Source: CAVQBP01 sp963723205
GTDB lineage: Bacteria; Bacteroidota; Ignavibacteria; Ignavibacteriales; Ignavibacteriaceae
Direction of reading: 5' to 3'
DNA length: 64,000 bases
Assembly: GCA_963723205.1 (NCBI GenBank)
Contig: CAVRQC010000030.1
Coordinates: forward strand, 25,015 to 89,014
The translations under genes and the position numbers were made by a program. The notes beneath the pieces are model-generated. The model saw only the letters and a list, made by a program, of their open reading frames with translations, was not told the DNA's origin and did no database searches. Below are positions 46,197-55,469 of this stretch, in pieces. Every line of letters starts with the position of its first letter. Positions within the stretch are counted from its first letter, which is position 1.

Positions 46197-47168
46197 TTAT
46201 TTATGTTTTAATGTAATAACTACATTCCCTTTTTTATGCCCTTTATCAACATAAGAATGAGCCTCTGCAATTTGTGCCAAGGTATAGGTTTTATCAATTA
46301 CTGCCTTTATCTTACCGGATTCAACAAGCTCCTTTATCAAATCCAAATCTTTAGCTTTATCGCTTCCTGATCTTAAACCGGTAAATGCAATCCGGGCTTT
46401 TTTTGCACTCATTTTTGATGTCCAAAGCATCTGAAAAAGAATTGCAGTACTGATAGCAGCAGTAAGATAAATACCATTTCTTGTCAATGAATTTTTACAA
46501 TTAGGAAATGAATTCTTGCCCACTGTATCAAAAATAATATCATATTTTTCACCGTTTGCTATAAAATTTTCTTTTGTATAATCAATAACTTTATGTGCTC
46601 CAATGGATTTTATCATTTCTACATTCGATGTACTGCATACTCCGGTGACTTCAGCACCGAAATACTTCGCGAACTGCACAGCATAAGTTCCTACGGCACC
46701 CGAAGCTCCAATGATGAGCACTTTTTGATCTTTTTTAATCTTGCCGTTATCCCTGAGAAATGGAAGAGCAGTTAAAGTACCGTATGGAACTGCAGCAGCT
46801 TCATTATAATTGACATTTGAGGGCTTTGCAGCAACAGCACCCTCCTCCGGCATACAGATATATTCACAATGAGTACCTTCACAAGCACCAAAAACATAAT
46901 CACCGGTTTTAAATAATTTTACATCTTTTCCAACAGATTCAATTTCTCCTGAAAACTCAGAACCGAGAATTGGATTTTTAGGTTTAGTTAAACCTGTTGC
47001 AAGTCTTGCAAAAAATTGATTACCCTGCCTGAAGATTGAATCGACTGCAGTTATGGTGCTAGCATATATTTTAATCAACACTTCTTTGTCTTCGGGAACT
47101 GGTTTTTCGATTTCTATCAATTTAAGAACATCCGGTGATCCGTATTTTGCATGTACAATAGCTTTCAT
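46197..47168 (-). CDS. Quinone oxidoreductase/MDR-family dehydrogenase, paralog 2
   Basis: 323 aa, zinc-independent medium-chain dehydrogenase. GroES-like part with GSEFSGEIESVGKDV, nucleotide site GASGAVGTYAVQFAK, VIDYTKENF, and the ending HKKGNVVITLKHK. Related to paralog 1 along the whole length and to the relic at 44848-44943. Forty-three bases after the DUF4386-type gene on the same strand, so these two may be cotranscribed. It probably uses NADPH to reduce a quinone or activated double bond. Confidence 0.9.
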   Translation of the reverse strand: MKAIVHAKYGSPDVLKLIEIEKPVPEDKEVLIKIYASTITAVDSIFRQGNQFFARLATGLTKPKNPILGSEFSGEIESVGKDVKLFKTGDYVFGACEGTHCEYICMPEEGAVAAKPSNVNYNEAAAVPYGTLTALPFLRDNGKIKKDQKVLIIGASGAVGTYAVQFAKYFGAEVTGVCSTSNVEMIKSIGAHKVIDYTKENFIANGEKYDIIFDTVGKNSFPNCKNSLTRNGIYLTAAISTAILFQMLWTSKMSAKKARIAFTGLRSGSDKAKDLDLIKELVESGKIKAVIDKTYTLAQIAEAHSYVDKGHKKGNVVITLKHK

Positions 47169-47211
47169 ATAGTTATCCTGTTTAATGAAAAGAAAAATTC
47201 GTTTTAAGGTA

Positions 47212-47919
47212 TTAATTATTTGCTGTTACTGCCTGTTTTTGATTTTTTACTCCCTTAATCAAAAGCCAGAAAGTTAATGATAATTCTCCGATTCCGGCAC
47301 ATAAGCCGACTATCCATTGCAGAATTTCTTCATGCCCGGGAACAAGGAAATTACCAAAACTATCTGCTAAATAACTTATTGATGCAATTATCATTAAAAT
47401 GCCTAAAATTCCTGGGAACAGATCAGATTTATATAATAAATATCCAAGGATAAAACAATGAACTCCGAAAAATGCTCCGGCGATAAGATATCCTATATTA
47501 TGCATATTGAGAAATAAGAGAACCATTGCCTGCAGCTGACCTGCTTCAAATACGTTCAAATATCCTGCACCACTCAGAAGAGACAGGGCAATAAAATGAT
47601 TGAGTAAATTAATACTTGCAATAGCAGGATGTGCAAGCAATCTGAAAGAAGCAGCCAGCAGTGAAAGTGTCTTACTTACCGGTCTTAACAGTACATATAA
47701 AAGTATTGCAACTGCGGCGTCACAAAGAAACGCAACTAAATCACTAACAAAACCGACTCTGAAGAGCCATTCTGAATTCACAATATTATCAACTGTCTCC
47801 GTAGCATTACCCGGAACAATAATACTTGAACGGACGAAACCCTCACTGAAACCTGCACATATTATAATTATTAAGTAAAGAACTCCGGTAATTCTGGCCA
47901 TCTTTTTTATTGAATTCAT
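47212..47919 (-). CDS. DUF4386-type membrane protein
   Basis: 235 aa, about six membrane helices. The opening RITGVLYLIIIICAGFSEGFVRSS and the internal GYLIAGAFFGVHCFILGYLLYKS match the DUF4386 family, which has no assigned biochemical function. The GAGTAAA stretch before the start gives a weak ribosome site. Upstream of, and probably cotranscribed with, the quinone oxidoreductase paralog 2. Confidence 0.85.
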   Translation of the reverse strand: MNSIKKMARITGVLYLIIIICAGFSEGFVRSSIIVPGNATETVDNIVNSEWLFRVGFVSDLVAFLCDAAVAILLYVLLRPVSKTLSLLAASFRLLAHPAIASINLLNHFIALSLLSGAGYLNVFEAGQLQAMVLLFLNMHNIGYLIAGAFFGVHCFILGYLLYKSDLFPGILGILMIIASISYLADSFGNFLVPGHEEILQWIVGLCAGIGELSLTFWLLIKGVKNQKQAVTANN

Positions 47920-48025
47920 TTTACTCCTAAATGTAATATGAAGTTAATTTTTAATATTATGAATTTACCGAATTTTTTTAAGTAACTGATTTATCAATCC
48001 AATTCATAAATCTTTTATACATCAG

Positions 48026-48214
48026 TTACTTTCGTCCGCTTTCTCTTGAAATTATAGAGGTCAATATCAAACCAAGACCTAAACCTGCTATCATACATCC
48101 AACAAATACTAAAGCTGATGTCTGTAAGAAAAAGAAACCGGCGCCAAGGCCAAGAAGTAATCCTCCTCCAATACCTCACGTACTCTTATCTTCTTTTTTA
48201 TCTGATTTTTCCAT
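48026..48214 (-). pseudogene. Small Gly-rich membrane protein interrupted by an in-frame TGA
   Basis: Starting at an ATG with AGGAGA upstream, the frame reads MEKSDKKEDKST, then TGA (codon 13, bases 48176-48178), then GIGGGLLLGLGAGFFFLQTS and a second hydrophobic helix to a TAA at 48026. Without the TGA it would be a 62-aa protein with two membrane helices. TGA is a normal stop elsewhere in this window. The single change from TGG (Trp) to TGA would explain it. Either a recent null mutation, a sequencing error, or recoding. The family is not recognised. Confidence 0.7.
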
Positions 48215-48323
48215 TTTAATTTTCTCTCCTATTATTTAACTATTTTTATTAAAGAAATTAGAATTTCAGGTATTTTGAAAATCTCTTTTTCAGTTTGAGT
48301 TGTTCTTTTCAGAATCTTCGTTT

Positions 48324-49565
48324 TTAATCTTCTCCAAATTTTTCACAAAGAAATGTAGCTGCGTTTACTGGTCCGTTCCATTGTGCTAATTCATTCTTAA
48401 ACTTATTTACTTCTTCTTTGGCTTTATTATTATTTAAGATTTTTTCTATCGCTCTAAGAATTTTTTCAGCGGAAGCCTCTCTTTTAAAGATTCGTATTGC
48501 GAAACCTTTTCTTACACAAGCATCCAGGTTGGCCTGCTGCTCGGCATGCATTCCTATCCCTACAATCGGAGTCCCGGACAAACAGGCATTCATAACAGTA
48601 TTTTGGCCGCCGTGAATAACAGAAACATCAGCTAAAGGATTAACTCTATGGGCCGGAAGAAAATCTGTAATGATAACATTATCGGGTATTTTAATGTTCA
48701 TGTTATTTATGTGGGATTTAACCGGGGCTATAATTCTATATGGTTTGTCTTTAAACCCCTCAATTATTTCTGCAATAAGTTTGGGTTTGCCTGAACTTCC
48801 CATCGCAAAATAAACAACTGGTTTATCCTTTGACATATTCAGAATTTCTTCAGGTATTTCCTGTTTACTTTTATATGGCAAAGGACCTATATAATGCAAA
48901 TTTGATCTTATATTTTTCAATCCTACCCATTGAGGAATATCAGCTAAAAGAGTATAATCCCCTTCCAGTACTTCAATAAAGTTTTTAAACTCTCTAATTC
49001 CATATTTTTTCGCAAGGATATTAAACGATTTTGCCGGCAGTTTCATCCTGAGGACCAAATTACTCGCAAACCTGTTAAGCTGCTCTTCACTGAATATTTT
49101 TCTTAACCAGGGATAGTTCCTTCTGTCCGGCCAGCTTTGCAGTCCTGCTTCGTAATATTCAGTAATACTTGTTGAATGAAGAACATTTATAAAAGGAACT
49201 TTCGCAATACGAGTAGAAATAAAGATACTCTGACACCATCCGGTAAGAACGCAGGCAGGATTTATCTCTTTAAATAGTTTTATTTCGTTTTCTACCCTGG
49301 GTGTCATCTCCCCGGCAGAAAAGTAACCAACAGTATTTAAGGTTTCCCCGTTAAGTGCTTTCTTAACATGCTGCAGTTGTTTTTCTGTTAAACGGGGTTC
49401 CATTCTTATTAGATTAAAACCTTCATCTTCAATTAAATTTTCAAAATTCCCGCCATAACTAAGAAAAAGGATATTAAAATGATCTCTACAAGCTTTTGCA
49501 ATTTCTATATGTCGACCTGTTTCTGCGAGATTATATCCTGCTACTGCAAAAATTATAGTTTTCAT
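48324..49565 (-). CDS. MGT-type (UDP-sugar dependent) glycosyltransferase
   Basis: 413 aa, two Rossmann-like domains of the GT-B fold. The C-terminal nucleotide-sugar motif is complete: ADVSVIHGGQNTVMNACLSG and GIGMHAEQQANL, equivalent to the HGG...E/DQ signature of macrolide and sterol glycosyltransferases. The N-terminal GYNLAETGRHIEIAKAC is the acceptor domain. The acceptor is unknown. Thirty-five bases after a methyltransferase gene on the same strand, suggesting that both modify one small molecule or lipid. Confidence 0.88.
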   Translation of the reverse strand: MKTIIFAVAGYNLAETGRHIEIAKACRDHFNILFLSYGGNFENLIEDEGFNLIRMEPRLTEKQLQHVKKALNGETLNTVGYFSAGEMTPRVENEIKLFKEINPACVLTGWCQSIFISTRIAKVPFINVLHSTSITEYYEAGLQSWPDRRNYPWLRKIFSEEQLNRFASNLVLRMKLPAKSFNILAKKYGIREFKNFIEVLEGDYTLLADIPQWVGLKNIRSNLHYIGPLPYKSKQEIPEEILNMSKDKPVVYFAMGSSGKPKLIAEIIEGFKDKPYRIIAPVKSHINNMNIKIPDNVIITDFLPAHRVNPLADVSVIHGGQNTVMNACLSGTPIVGIGMHAEQQANLDACVRKGFAIRIFKREASAEKILRAIEKILNNNKAKEEVNKFKNELAQWNGPVNAATFLCEKFGED

Positions 49566-49600
49566 TTTTACTCATTCTATCTTTTTTATATAAATATCTT

Positions 49601-50467
49601 TTATTTAACAATTCTTGAAAAATTTGTCCTCTCTCCGTCTAAAGTAATAATGCTGCGGCCAGCAGGTTTTAAATATTTCTCCTGATAATATTCGGAACCA
49701 ACATCTTGAACAATTTCGAGATTATAGTTTTGTAAAAATGAAGATATTTCGTTTTTATTAATCCCAAATAAAAACGGACAATGATGCTTTTCCGACCAAT
49801 CCATTAATTTTTTTGCCACTTGGGTTTTCCTTTCGATCACATCCCGCAAAATGTAGGTAAACAGTAGATAGCTTTTATTGGAAAGTTTAGATGCAAAGTT
49901 AAAAACTTCATTAACCGCATCACTGTTTAGGTATTGAATAACCGCCTCAAATATTACAAGAGTTCTTTTGTTATAATCAAAAGAAGTCTTACTTAAAGCA
50001 GTTTCTGTTTTCATTTCATTAAAATCCACAGGGATATAATTTACCGCTGCAGGTAATTTTCCATAAAATTTTATTAATTTTCGTTTCTTATATTCCTGGA
50101 TTTCCGGAAGATCAATCTCATAAATTACTTTTTGTTCAATTCCTTCTATTCTTAATGACCTAGTGTCAAGCCCTGCACCTAAAATTAATATTTGCTGCAC
50201 ATCTTGTAATACCTGCGAAGTTTTTTCATCTATGAATTTGGTTCTGCAGATCTGCCCTCCGATTATTCCCGGGATCACTTTATCAGCAAAATAAATATAA
50301 TTGTTGCGTATAAATTTGAACTTTAAGATGAAGTTCAGGAAAGAATTTGTTAAATGATAAATGACCGGATCGTTAAATAATCTTTTATCATCGGGTTCAT
50401 ACTGTTCAATAAGTCTGAAAGCCGCCGCACCAAATGCAGTATTCCCGCTTTTATTTTTCATTATCAC
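49601..50467 (-). CDS. Class I SAM-dependent methyltransferase (PPM1/LCM family)
   Basis: 288 aa. SAM-binding motif ILGAGLDTRSLRI near residue 100, YEIDLPEIQEYKKRKL after it, and the family's YIPVDFNE strand; together they match the leucine carboxyl methyltransferase-like (TIGR00027-type) family, which in bacteria methylates small molecules or polyketide-like products. Located between a sorting-domain protein and the glycosyltransferase, all on the same strand. Substrate unknown. Confidence 0.88.
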   Translation of the reverse strand: MIMKNKSGNTAFGAAAFRLIEQYEPDDKRLFNDPVIYHLTNSFLNFILKFKFIRNNYIYFADKVIPGIIGGQICRTKFIDEKTSQVLQDVQQILILGAGLDTRSLRIEGIEQKVIYEIDLPEIQEYKKRKLIKFYGKLPAAVNYIPVDFNEMKTETALSKTSFDYNKRTLVIFEAVIQYLNSDAVNEVFNFASKLSNKSYLLFTYILRDVIERKTQVAKKLMDWSEKHHCPFLFGINKNEISSFLQNYNLEIVQDVGSEYYQEKYLKPAGRSIITLDGERTNFSRIVK

Positions 50468-50493
50468 CTTTTACTTTTTTATAAAGCCGCAGC

Positions 50494-52389
50494 TTATTTC
50501 AACAATATCATTTTTTTTGCTGCCGAATAATTTCCGCTGGTTATTCTATAAAAATAAACCGAGCTATTAAGCTTACTAGCATTGAATTCGATTTCATAAA
50601 ATCCTGATTCTTTATATTCATTCACCAATGTAGCAACTTCATTTCCCAGGACATCATATACCTTTAATTGCACATGTGGTAGAGACGAGGCATGCCTCGT
50701 CTCTACATTTTGGATCAAATATTTAATTGTTGTTGTCGGATTGAAAGGATTCGGATAATTCTGATAAAGTCTGTATTCTTCCGGAAGTTCAACAGATTCA
50801 TTTACACCAGTTGCATTATTCACGATTGAAAAAGTTTCCGCATCTGCAAATGTAACATCTCTCAGACTTGTATTTACAGCTGCAATCCTGACACCATATT
50901 CTCCAACAGGAGCATCTGATAGATCTATACCTACAGTGTTATTTGTATAAGTGTTATCACCTGCACTATTATCCCCATATGTGCCGTCATCAAACAGCTT
51001 CGGATGAAATGCACTTCCACCTTCGGCACCTAATGCTCTGAAATAAATTAAACCGTCCTGAACAGCTTCAAATGTAACCAAATGAATAGGATGGTTTATA
51101 TCGGTTATATAAGCTTCGATGGATGCCTTAGTCGAACCGTCATTCATTACATAATTTGGAGTAAAGTGAATACCGCTTATTTGCGGTTCACTTGAAACTG
51201 CATCCGACATAATATTACCAATCCAGATTTGGGGAGGATTACTATATGCAAGGAAACAAAATTTATCCCCATTTCCATTAATAGAAGGATATGCTGATGC
51301 AGAGAAATTAAATCCCCCGATTTCATTACCTATTCCATCAATAGTAACCAGGTCAAGATGCGACCAGGAGACCCTGTCTACAAAAGTTATGGGCAATCTT
51401 CCGTTTGCACCATGAATAATTGCACCGGAACCATTTCCTGATATTTGTACCTTTCTGGCAGTTCCTGCTGCATCTATTCCACCAATAACTTTTACCGGAT
51501 CACCTGTACCCAGCGGTTCAAAATAAACATTGATCTCATCATAATTCTTTGCTGAATTAAATTCTCTTTTAAAGACAAGATAAACATCGTCATCAATGTT
51601 TGTTGCAAATGGCTGATTTCCTAATGCATAATCACACAATTTATAGAACGTATTTCCATCAGCAACAATTGCATCACCTCTATTCAGATCTCCGTTTTCA
51701 ATTTTAAATGTTCGTGTTCCAAAGATTATTTTTGAACCATCTCCATTAATATCAAATCCATCGGTGAACGAAGTATTATAATTGTACTCGCTTCCATCTC
51801 TTCCATAAACCTGGGATGCTACATCAAGGTAGTTGAATATCAGTTTCAGGTTTGAATTGTTCGCACTAACACTCCACACACCTGATCCTCTCGAATCCCG
51901 GTCAACGTGAAGAAAAAATACTGTTCCTCCGTCCGCTGAAATTCTAGGCGGAAGAGGTATTTCTGGTGGGATAGGAGCCCTGTTTGTATCAGGATTGGGA
52001 AGTAAAGGAGCTAACTGCAACCTTGCACTTCCGTCCTTATTAGCTATAAAGATTTTTCCATAATGAGTCCAGATCACTCTTTCTCCGTCAGAGCTAATAT
52101 CGATAAATGGTCCGGTTCCGATAGTCTGGAAATCATAAACAAGTGTTAGCTTTTGACCTGAGGTACTTATTGTATAGACTTTTACCTGTGGTCCTCCGGT
52201 TGCAAACACAATAGTTGAACCATCAGCACTCATCTTCATATCGATGATAGAATAGTCGGTTTCAAAACTGCTTATTTGTGTTAAGTGTACTGCATCTACA
52301 ACTTCGGGCTGGGCAAAAACCCGGAATGAAAAAAGAAGAATAAACAATATAATCGAATGAGCAAGAGTTTTGTCTTTTAAAAAACACAT
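50494..52389 (-). CDS. TolB-like propeller surface protein with interrupted sorting domain
   Basis: 631 aa with a signal peptide (hydrophobic HSIILFILLFSFRVFAQ). Residues 30-400 hold repeated blades with PD40-like text such as MSADGSTIVFATGG, ISSDGERVIWT and INGNGDKFCFLAY, the pattern of TolB/WD40 propellers. A middle Ig-like domain (about 415-530) is followed by the C-terminal sorting domain with NYPNPFNPTTTIKYLI. As in the 894-aa protein, the palindromic repeat supplies an extra VETRHASSLP (residues 562-571) between two strands before LKVYDVLG. GAGGTGAG precedes the start codon. Likely a secreted carbohydrate- or protein-binding surface protein. Confidence 0.85.
   Translation of the reverse strand: MCFLKDKTLAHSIILFILLFSFRVFAQPEVVDAVHLTQISSFETDYSIIDMKMSADGSTIVFATGGPQVKVYTISTSGQKLTLVYDFQTIGTGPFIDISSDGERVIWTHYGKIFIANKDGSARLQLAPLLPNPDTNRAPIPPEIPLPPRISADGGTVFFLHVDRDSRGSGVWSVSANNSNLKLIFNYLDVASQVYGRDGSEYNYNTSFTDGFDINGDGSKIIFGTRTFKIENGDLNRGDAIVADGNTFYKLCDYALGNQPFATNIDDDVYLVFKREFNSAKNYDEINVYFEPLGTGDPVKVIGGIDAAGTARKVQISGNGSGAIIHGANGRLPITFVDRVSWSHLDLVTIDGIGNEIGGFNFSASAYPSINGNGDKFCFLAYSNPPQIWIGNIMSDAVSSEPQISGIHFTPNYVMNDGSTKASIEAYITDINHPIHLVTFEAVQDGLIYFRALGAEGGSAFHPKLFDDGTYGDNSAGDNTYTNNTVGIDLSDAPVGEYGVRIAAVNTSLRDVTFADAETFSIVNNATGVNESVELPEEYRLYQNYPNPFNPTTTIKYLIQNVETRHASSLPHVQLKVYDVLGNEVATLVNEYKESGFYEIEFNASKLNSSVYFYRITSGNYSAAKKMILLK
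50679..50706. repeat. Palindromic repeat family B, copy 3, inside a coding sequence
   Basis: A perfect 28-bp palindrome with arms GTAGAGACGAGGCA and TGCCTCGTCTCTAC. Relative to copy 1 the G-C pair at the fifth position from the centre is A-T, with both sides changed. It is translated in the same phase as copy 1 (xETxHAxSLx), in a different protein at the matching place. Confidence 0.95.
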
Positions 52390-52604
52390 GACTCACCTCA
52401 TCTAAATTTGAAGTATATATTTATTTCTTAGAATTAGAATTTATTTTGTAATTAATACGGCTAAACTCTCACTATCCTCGTCAAAAGATTAGCTTCAAGA
52501 TCTGAAAATAAAATGGATGTTTGCGGAATATTGTACAGTTAATTTATAACTTTATTAATAAATTCTCAATGTGAATATTAAAACAATAAAGAATATTCGA
52601 ATTA

Positions 52605-52997
52605 TTATCCATGCAGCGGCTCTTCTTTCATCTCAAAAAGGTTACCATCAAAATCAGAAATAAAAATCACCATACCTGTCCCCTTCGGGACTTTTATAAC
52701 TTTTAAACCTGCTTCTCTGCACTTATTTAAAATATTTTCCAAATCATTTAGCATCAAACAGGAATGGGAGATTTGCTTTTCAGGTGCTTTATATGCCCCA
52801 TAAACCAATATCTCATAATGAACATTTTCATTCTTGTAATTAATAATTAAAAGTTCTTCACTAATACCAAAAATAGTATGAGTCATTTCTTTATTAAGAA
52901 CTTTGGTTATTAATTTTTCGAGACCCAGTATATTGACAAAAAAGCGATCCGCATTTTCTTCACTGCTGGCACCAAGACCGGTATGGACAAACTTCAT
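52605..52997 (-). CDS. VOC (glyoxalase-like) family protein
   Basis: 130 aa, two beta-alpha-beta-beta-beta units. HTGLG with His5 near the start and the ending DFDGNLFEMKEE with its Glu stand at the usual metal-binding positions; the middle HYEILVYG and HSCLMLNDL carry further candidate ligands. Members include glyoxalases, dioxygenases and isomerases. It is the last gene of an operon behind a zinc dehydrogenase and an LsrF-like enzyme (12-base gap), so it may act on the same metabolite. Confidence 0.85.
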   Translation of the reverse strand: MKFVHTGLGASSEENADRFFVNILGLEKLITKVLNKEMTHTIFGISEELLIINYKNENVHYEILVYGAYKAPEKQISHSCLMLNDLENILNKCREAGLKVIKVPKGTGMVIFISDFDGNLFEMKEEPLHG

Positions 52998-53009
52998 TGA
53001 TTATTCCTT

Positions 53010-54026
53010 TTAATTTTCATGCGGTTTTATAATAATTTTAAGTGATTCATTTCCGTCTATTACCAGCTTAAATCCTTTGTCGGTATCTTTTAACGGCAGT
53101 CTGTGAGTAATAAGATCATTAACTTCAATATTTCTTTTTGTAATAAGGTTGAGTGCTTCTTCAATATCAGGCGGTCCGCAATAATATGAAGTGATTATCC
53201 GTATTTCTTTTCTCCAGAAATCGTTAACAGGTACAACAACCTCTTTTTCAGGTCCCGGCACTGTAAATAAAACTACAACACCGCCCATATCGACAGTTGC
53301 CCAGGCTTGTTTGAAAGCAGCCATTGCAGAGGTTGTAATAATAACAGCATCAGCTTTTTTGCCAGTGAAGCTGATTAGTTCTTTAAGAACATCTGTACTT
53401 GCATCAATAACATGATCTGCACCAAAACTTTTTGCCAGATCAAGTCTTTTTTTATTGATGTCAGTTGCAACCACTTTAAAATTTTTGTGTTTAGCAAGTT
53501 TTATATGCAAAAGTCCGGACATACCCGTTCCAAGAATAAGAACTGTATCCCCTTTTTGAATAGAAGCCAGCCTCTGAGCTCTTACAACACAAGCCAGCGG
53601 TTCAATAAAGGTTGATTGATCGTAGCTTACATTATTAGGAAGCAGATAAGAACCATTTGAAACCAATTCTTTTGGTACAAGGATATATTCGGCAAATCCT
53701 CCTGGGAGCCTGTCTTTTACACTGGTGCATTGAGGGTAATGCCCCTTTAAACAATAACTGCATTTAAGGCAGGGAACTTTGGGTGCGATAAAAAGCCTGT
53801 CCCCTACTTTAAATTTGTTAACTCCCTCACCAATTTCCACAACATCAACACCCACCTCATGGCCTTGAACCAGCGGAGCTCTTGGAAGACGGTACCATTC
53901 AACAATATCACTGCCGCAAATTCCGCATGAATTAACCTTTACCAGTATTTCACCCGGACCAGGAGTAGGAGTTGGAATTTCTTCCAACCGGATATCACTA
54001 TTGTTATACCACATGGATACTTTCAT
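53010..54026 (-). CDS. Zinc-dependent medium-chain dehydrogenase (sorbitol/threonine DH-like)
   Basis: 338 aa. Catalytic zinc motif CGICGSD (residues 34-40) with GHEVGVDVVEIG, structural-zinc cysteines CLKCSYCLKGHYPQC near residue 95, and a Rossmann motif LGTGMSGLLHIKLAK near residue 170. All zinc ligands are kept. Related enzymes oxidise polyols, threonine or other secondary alcohols with NAD(P). Follows the LsrF-like gene by 53 bases and precedes the VOC gene by 12; the three probably form a catabolic unit. Confidence 0.93.
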   Translation of the reverse strand: MKVSMWYNNSDIRLEEIPTPTPGPGEILVKVNSCGICGSDIVEWYRLPRAPLVQGHEVGVDVVEIGEGVNKFKVGDRLFIAPKVPCLKCSYCLKGHYPQCTSVKDRLPGGFAEYILVPKELVSNGSYLLPNNVSYDQSTFIEPLACVVRAQRLASIQKGDTVLILGTGMSGLLHIKLAKHKNFKVVATDINKKRLDLAKSFGADHVIDASTDVLKELISFTGKKADAVIITTSAMAAFKQAWATVDMGGVVVLFTVPGPEKEVVVPVNDFWRKEIRIITSYYCGPPDIEEALNLITKRNIEVNDLITHRLPLKDTDKGFKLVIDGNESLKIIIKPHEN

Positions 54027-54079
54027 ATTCTCCTCCCTGTCAAATTAAGAATTGAATCTCCCGTCAATAATCAACCTCT

Positions 54080-54964
54080 TTAAGATTTCTTATTCCTTAA
54101 ATCATTATAGAGTTCAAGAGCATTTTCAGGAGTTTCATTATTATGAACGACTGCTCTAACTGCCTGTATCATTGCAATTGGTGATTCTGCCTGAAATATA
54201 TTCCTGCCCATATCAACACCGGCTGCACCCTGCTGTATTGCATTATAAGCCATTTTCAGTGCATCCGGTTCAGGTATTTTTTTTCCGCCTGCAATTACAA
54301 TTGGTACTGGGCATGAGGCTGTAACGGTTTCGAAATCCTCCGGAACATAATACGTTTTAACATAATGCGCTCCAAGCTCGGCACAGATACGTGTAGCTAA
54401 TCTAAAATATTTTGCATCACGAACCATATCTTTTCCGACTGCAGTTACTGCAAGTGTAGGAATACCGTAACGTATTCCCATATCTACCATTTTTGTCATA
54501 TTAATAATTGACTCCCTTTCATGTTCGCCGCCAATAAAAACCTGCACAGCCATTGCTGAGGCATTCAAGCGAACTGCATCTTCAATATCAACTGCCAGAG
54601 ATTCATTGGAAAGTTCTTTAAGAATACTTGTTCCGCCTGAGACTCTTAATACAATAGATTTTTGTGTATCGGCAGGAATAATTGTCCTTAATATTCCCCG
54701 TGTAAGCATTAAAGTGTCTGCATACCTTTCTAACGGAAGTATATTTACATCGATCCTTTCCAGTCCGGTAGTTGGTCCTTGAAAATAACCATGGTCGATA
54801 GCCAGCATAACTGTCTTGCCGCTTGCCGGATTAAATATTCTGCCAAGCCTGTTTTTCATTCCCCAATCAAGAGAGTTAGATCCTTTTAGAAAATAATTTT
54901 TAGATGTCTGCAGAATATCCGTGTAATATTTTTTTGCTTCATTGTTTCCATCAACATCCGGCAT
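54080..54964 (-). CDS. LsrF-like 3-hydroxy-5-phosphonooxypentane-2,4-dione thiolase or class I aldolase
   Basis: 294 aa, same length and motifs as LsrF: AIDHGYFQGPTTGLERID near residue 58, MLTRGILRTIIP, HYVKTYYVPEDFE with the expected Schiff-base lysine, IVIAGGKKIPEPDAL and GVDMGRNIFQ. In enteric bacteria LsrF ends the breakdown of phosphorylated autoinducer-2. No lsr transporter, kinase (lsrK) or regulator lies in this window, so it may serve another sugar-phosphate or ketose route; related DeoC/LacD-type class I aldolases are the alternative. Followed by a zinc dehydrogenase and a VOC gene. Confidence 0.72.
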   Translation of the reverse strand: MPDVDGNNEAKKYYTDILQTSKNYFLKGSNSLDWGMKNRLGRIFNPASGKTVMLAIDHGYFQGPTTGLERIDVNILPLERYADTLMLTRGILRTIIPADTQKSIVLRVSGGTSILKELSNESLAVDIEDAVRLNASAMAVQVFIGGEHERESIINMTKMVDMGIRYGIPTLAVTAVGKDMVRDAKYFRLATRICAELGAHYVKTYYVPEDFETVTASCPVPIVIAGGKKIPEPDALKMAYNAIQQGAAGVDMGRNIFQAESPIAMIQAVRAVVHNNETPENALELYNDLRNKKS

Positions 54965-55469
54965 ATGAAATCTCCTTAATTAAATATTTTTAAAAGTTAT
55001 ATTTTCCGCTGTTTATCAATAATATTTTATTTATAATTGACAGGTGAATACTGCTCACTCTATTTTGATTTATGATAAATTATTACATTTAAATAGAATA
55101 GAGATATCACCCACTTTTTATTATAATTAATTTAAATTTACAAAAAATATTTTTCAATTGAATCCTAGTAAAAAGAAATCTTAAGAAGGGTAAAATTCTA
55201 TAGCTTGTACAGAGTAACTTGCTAAATCAGTTTTATTGCTCTTGTTAGTATAATTTAATATTTTGTTTTTATAGTTTTATATCCCGTCTAAAATCCGGGA
55301 AATTATTTTCAGTCATAGTTTAGTTTAGTTTTAACTTGTGGAAATAATTTTTATTCTCGCGTCAATTTCATTGTTTTATTTCGACCGGCATAACATATAA
55401 TTCAAGTATATTATTTAAAATATTTTTTTATAAAACACCATATTATTACATACAACAAAGGAAATAATT
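54965..55469. other. Divergent intergenic region before mscS
   Basis: 505 AT-rich bases between the lsrF-like operon and mscS. A possible sigma-70 promoter toward mscS is TTGACA at 55037 with an 18-base spacer to TATTTT at 55061, but it is some 400 bases from the start codon. No RNA gene or repeat recognised. Confidence 0.4.

Noticed and set aside
48176..48178. TGA as selenocysteine or reassigned tryptophan
   Set aside because: No SECIS-like hairpin directly after it and TGA ends other genes here (feoA, the hydrolase at 26827), so reassignment is excluded.
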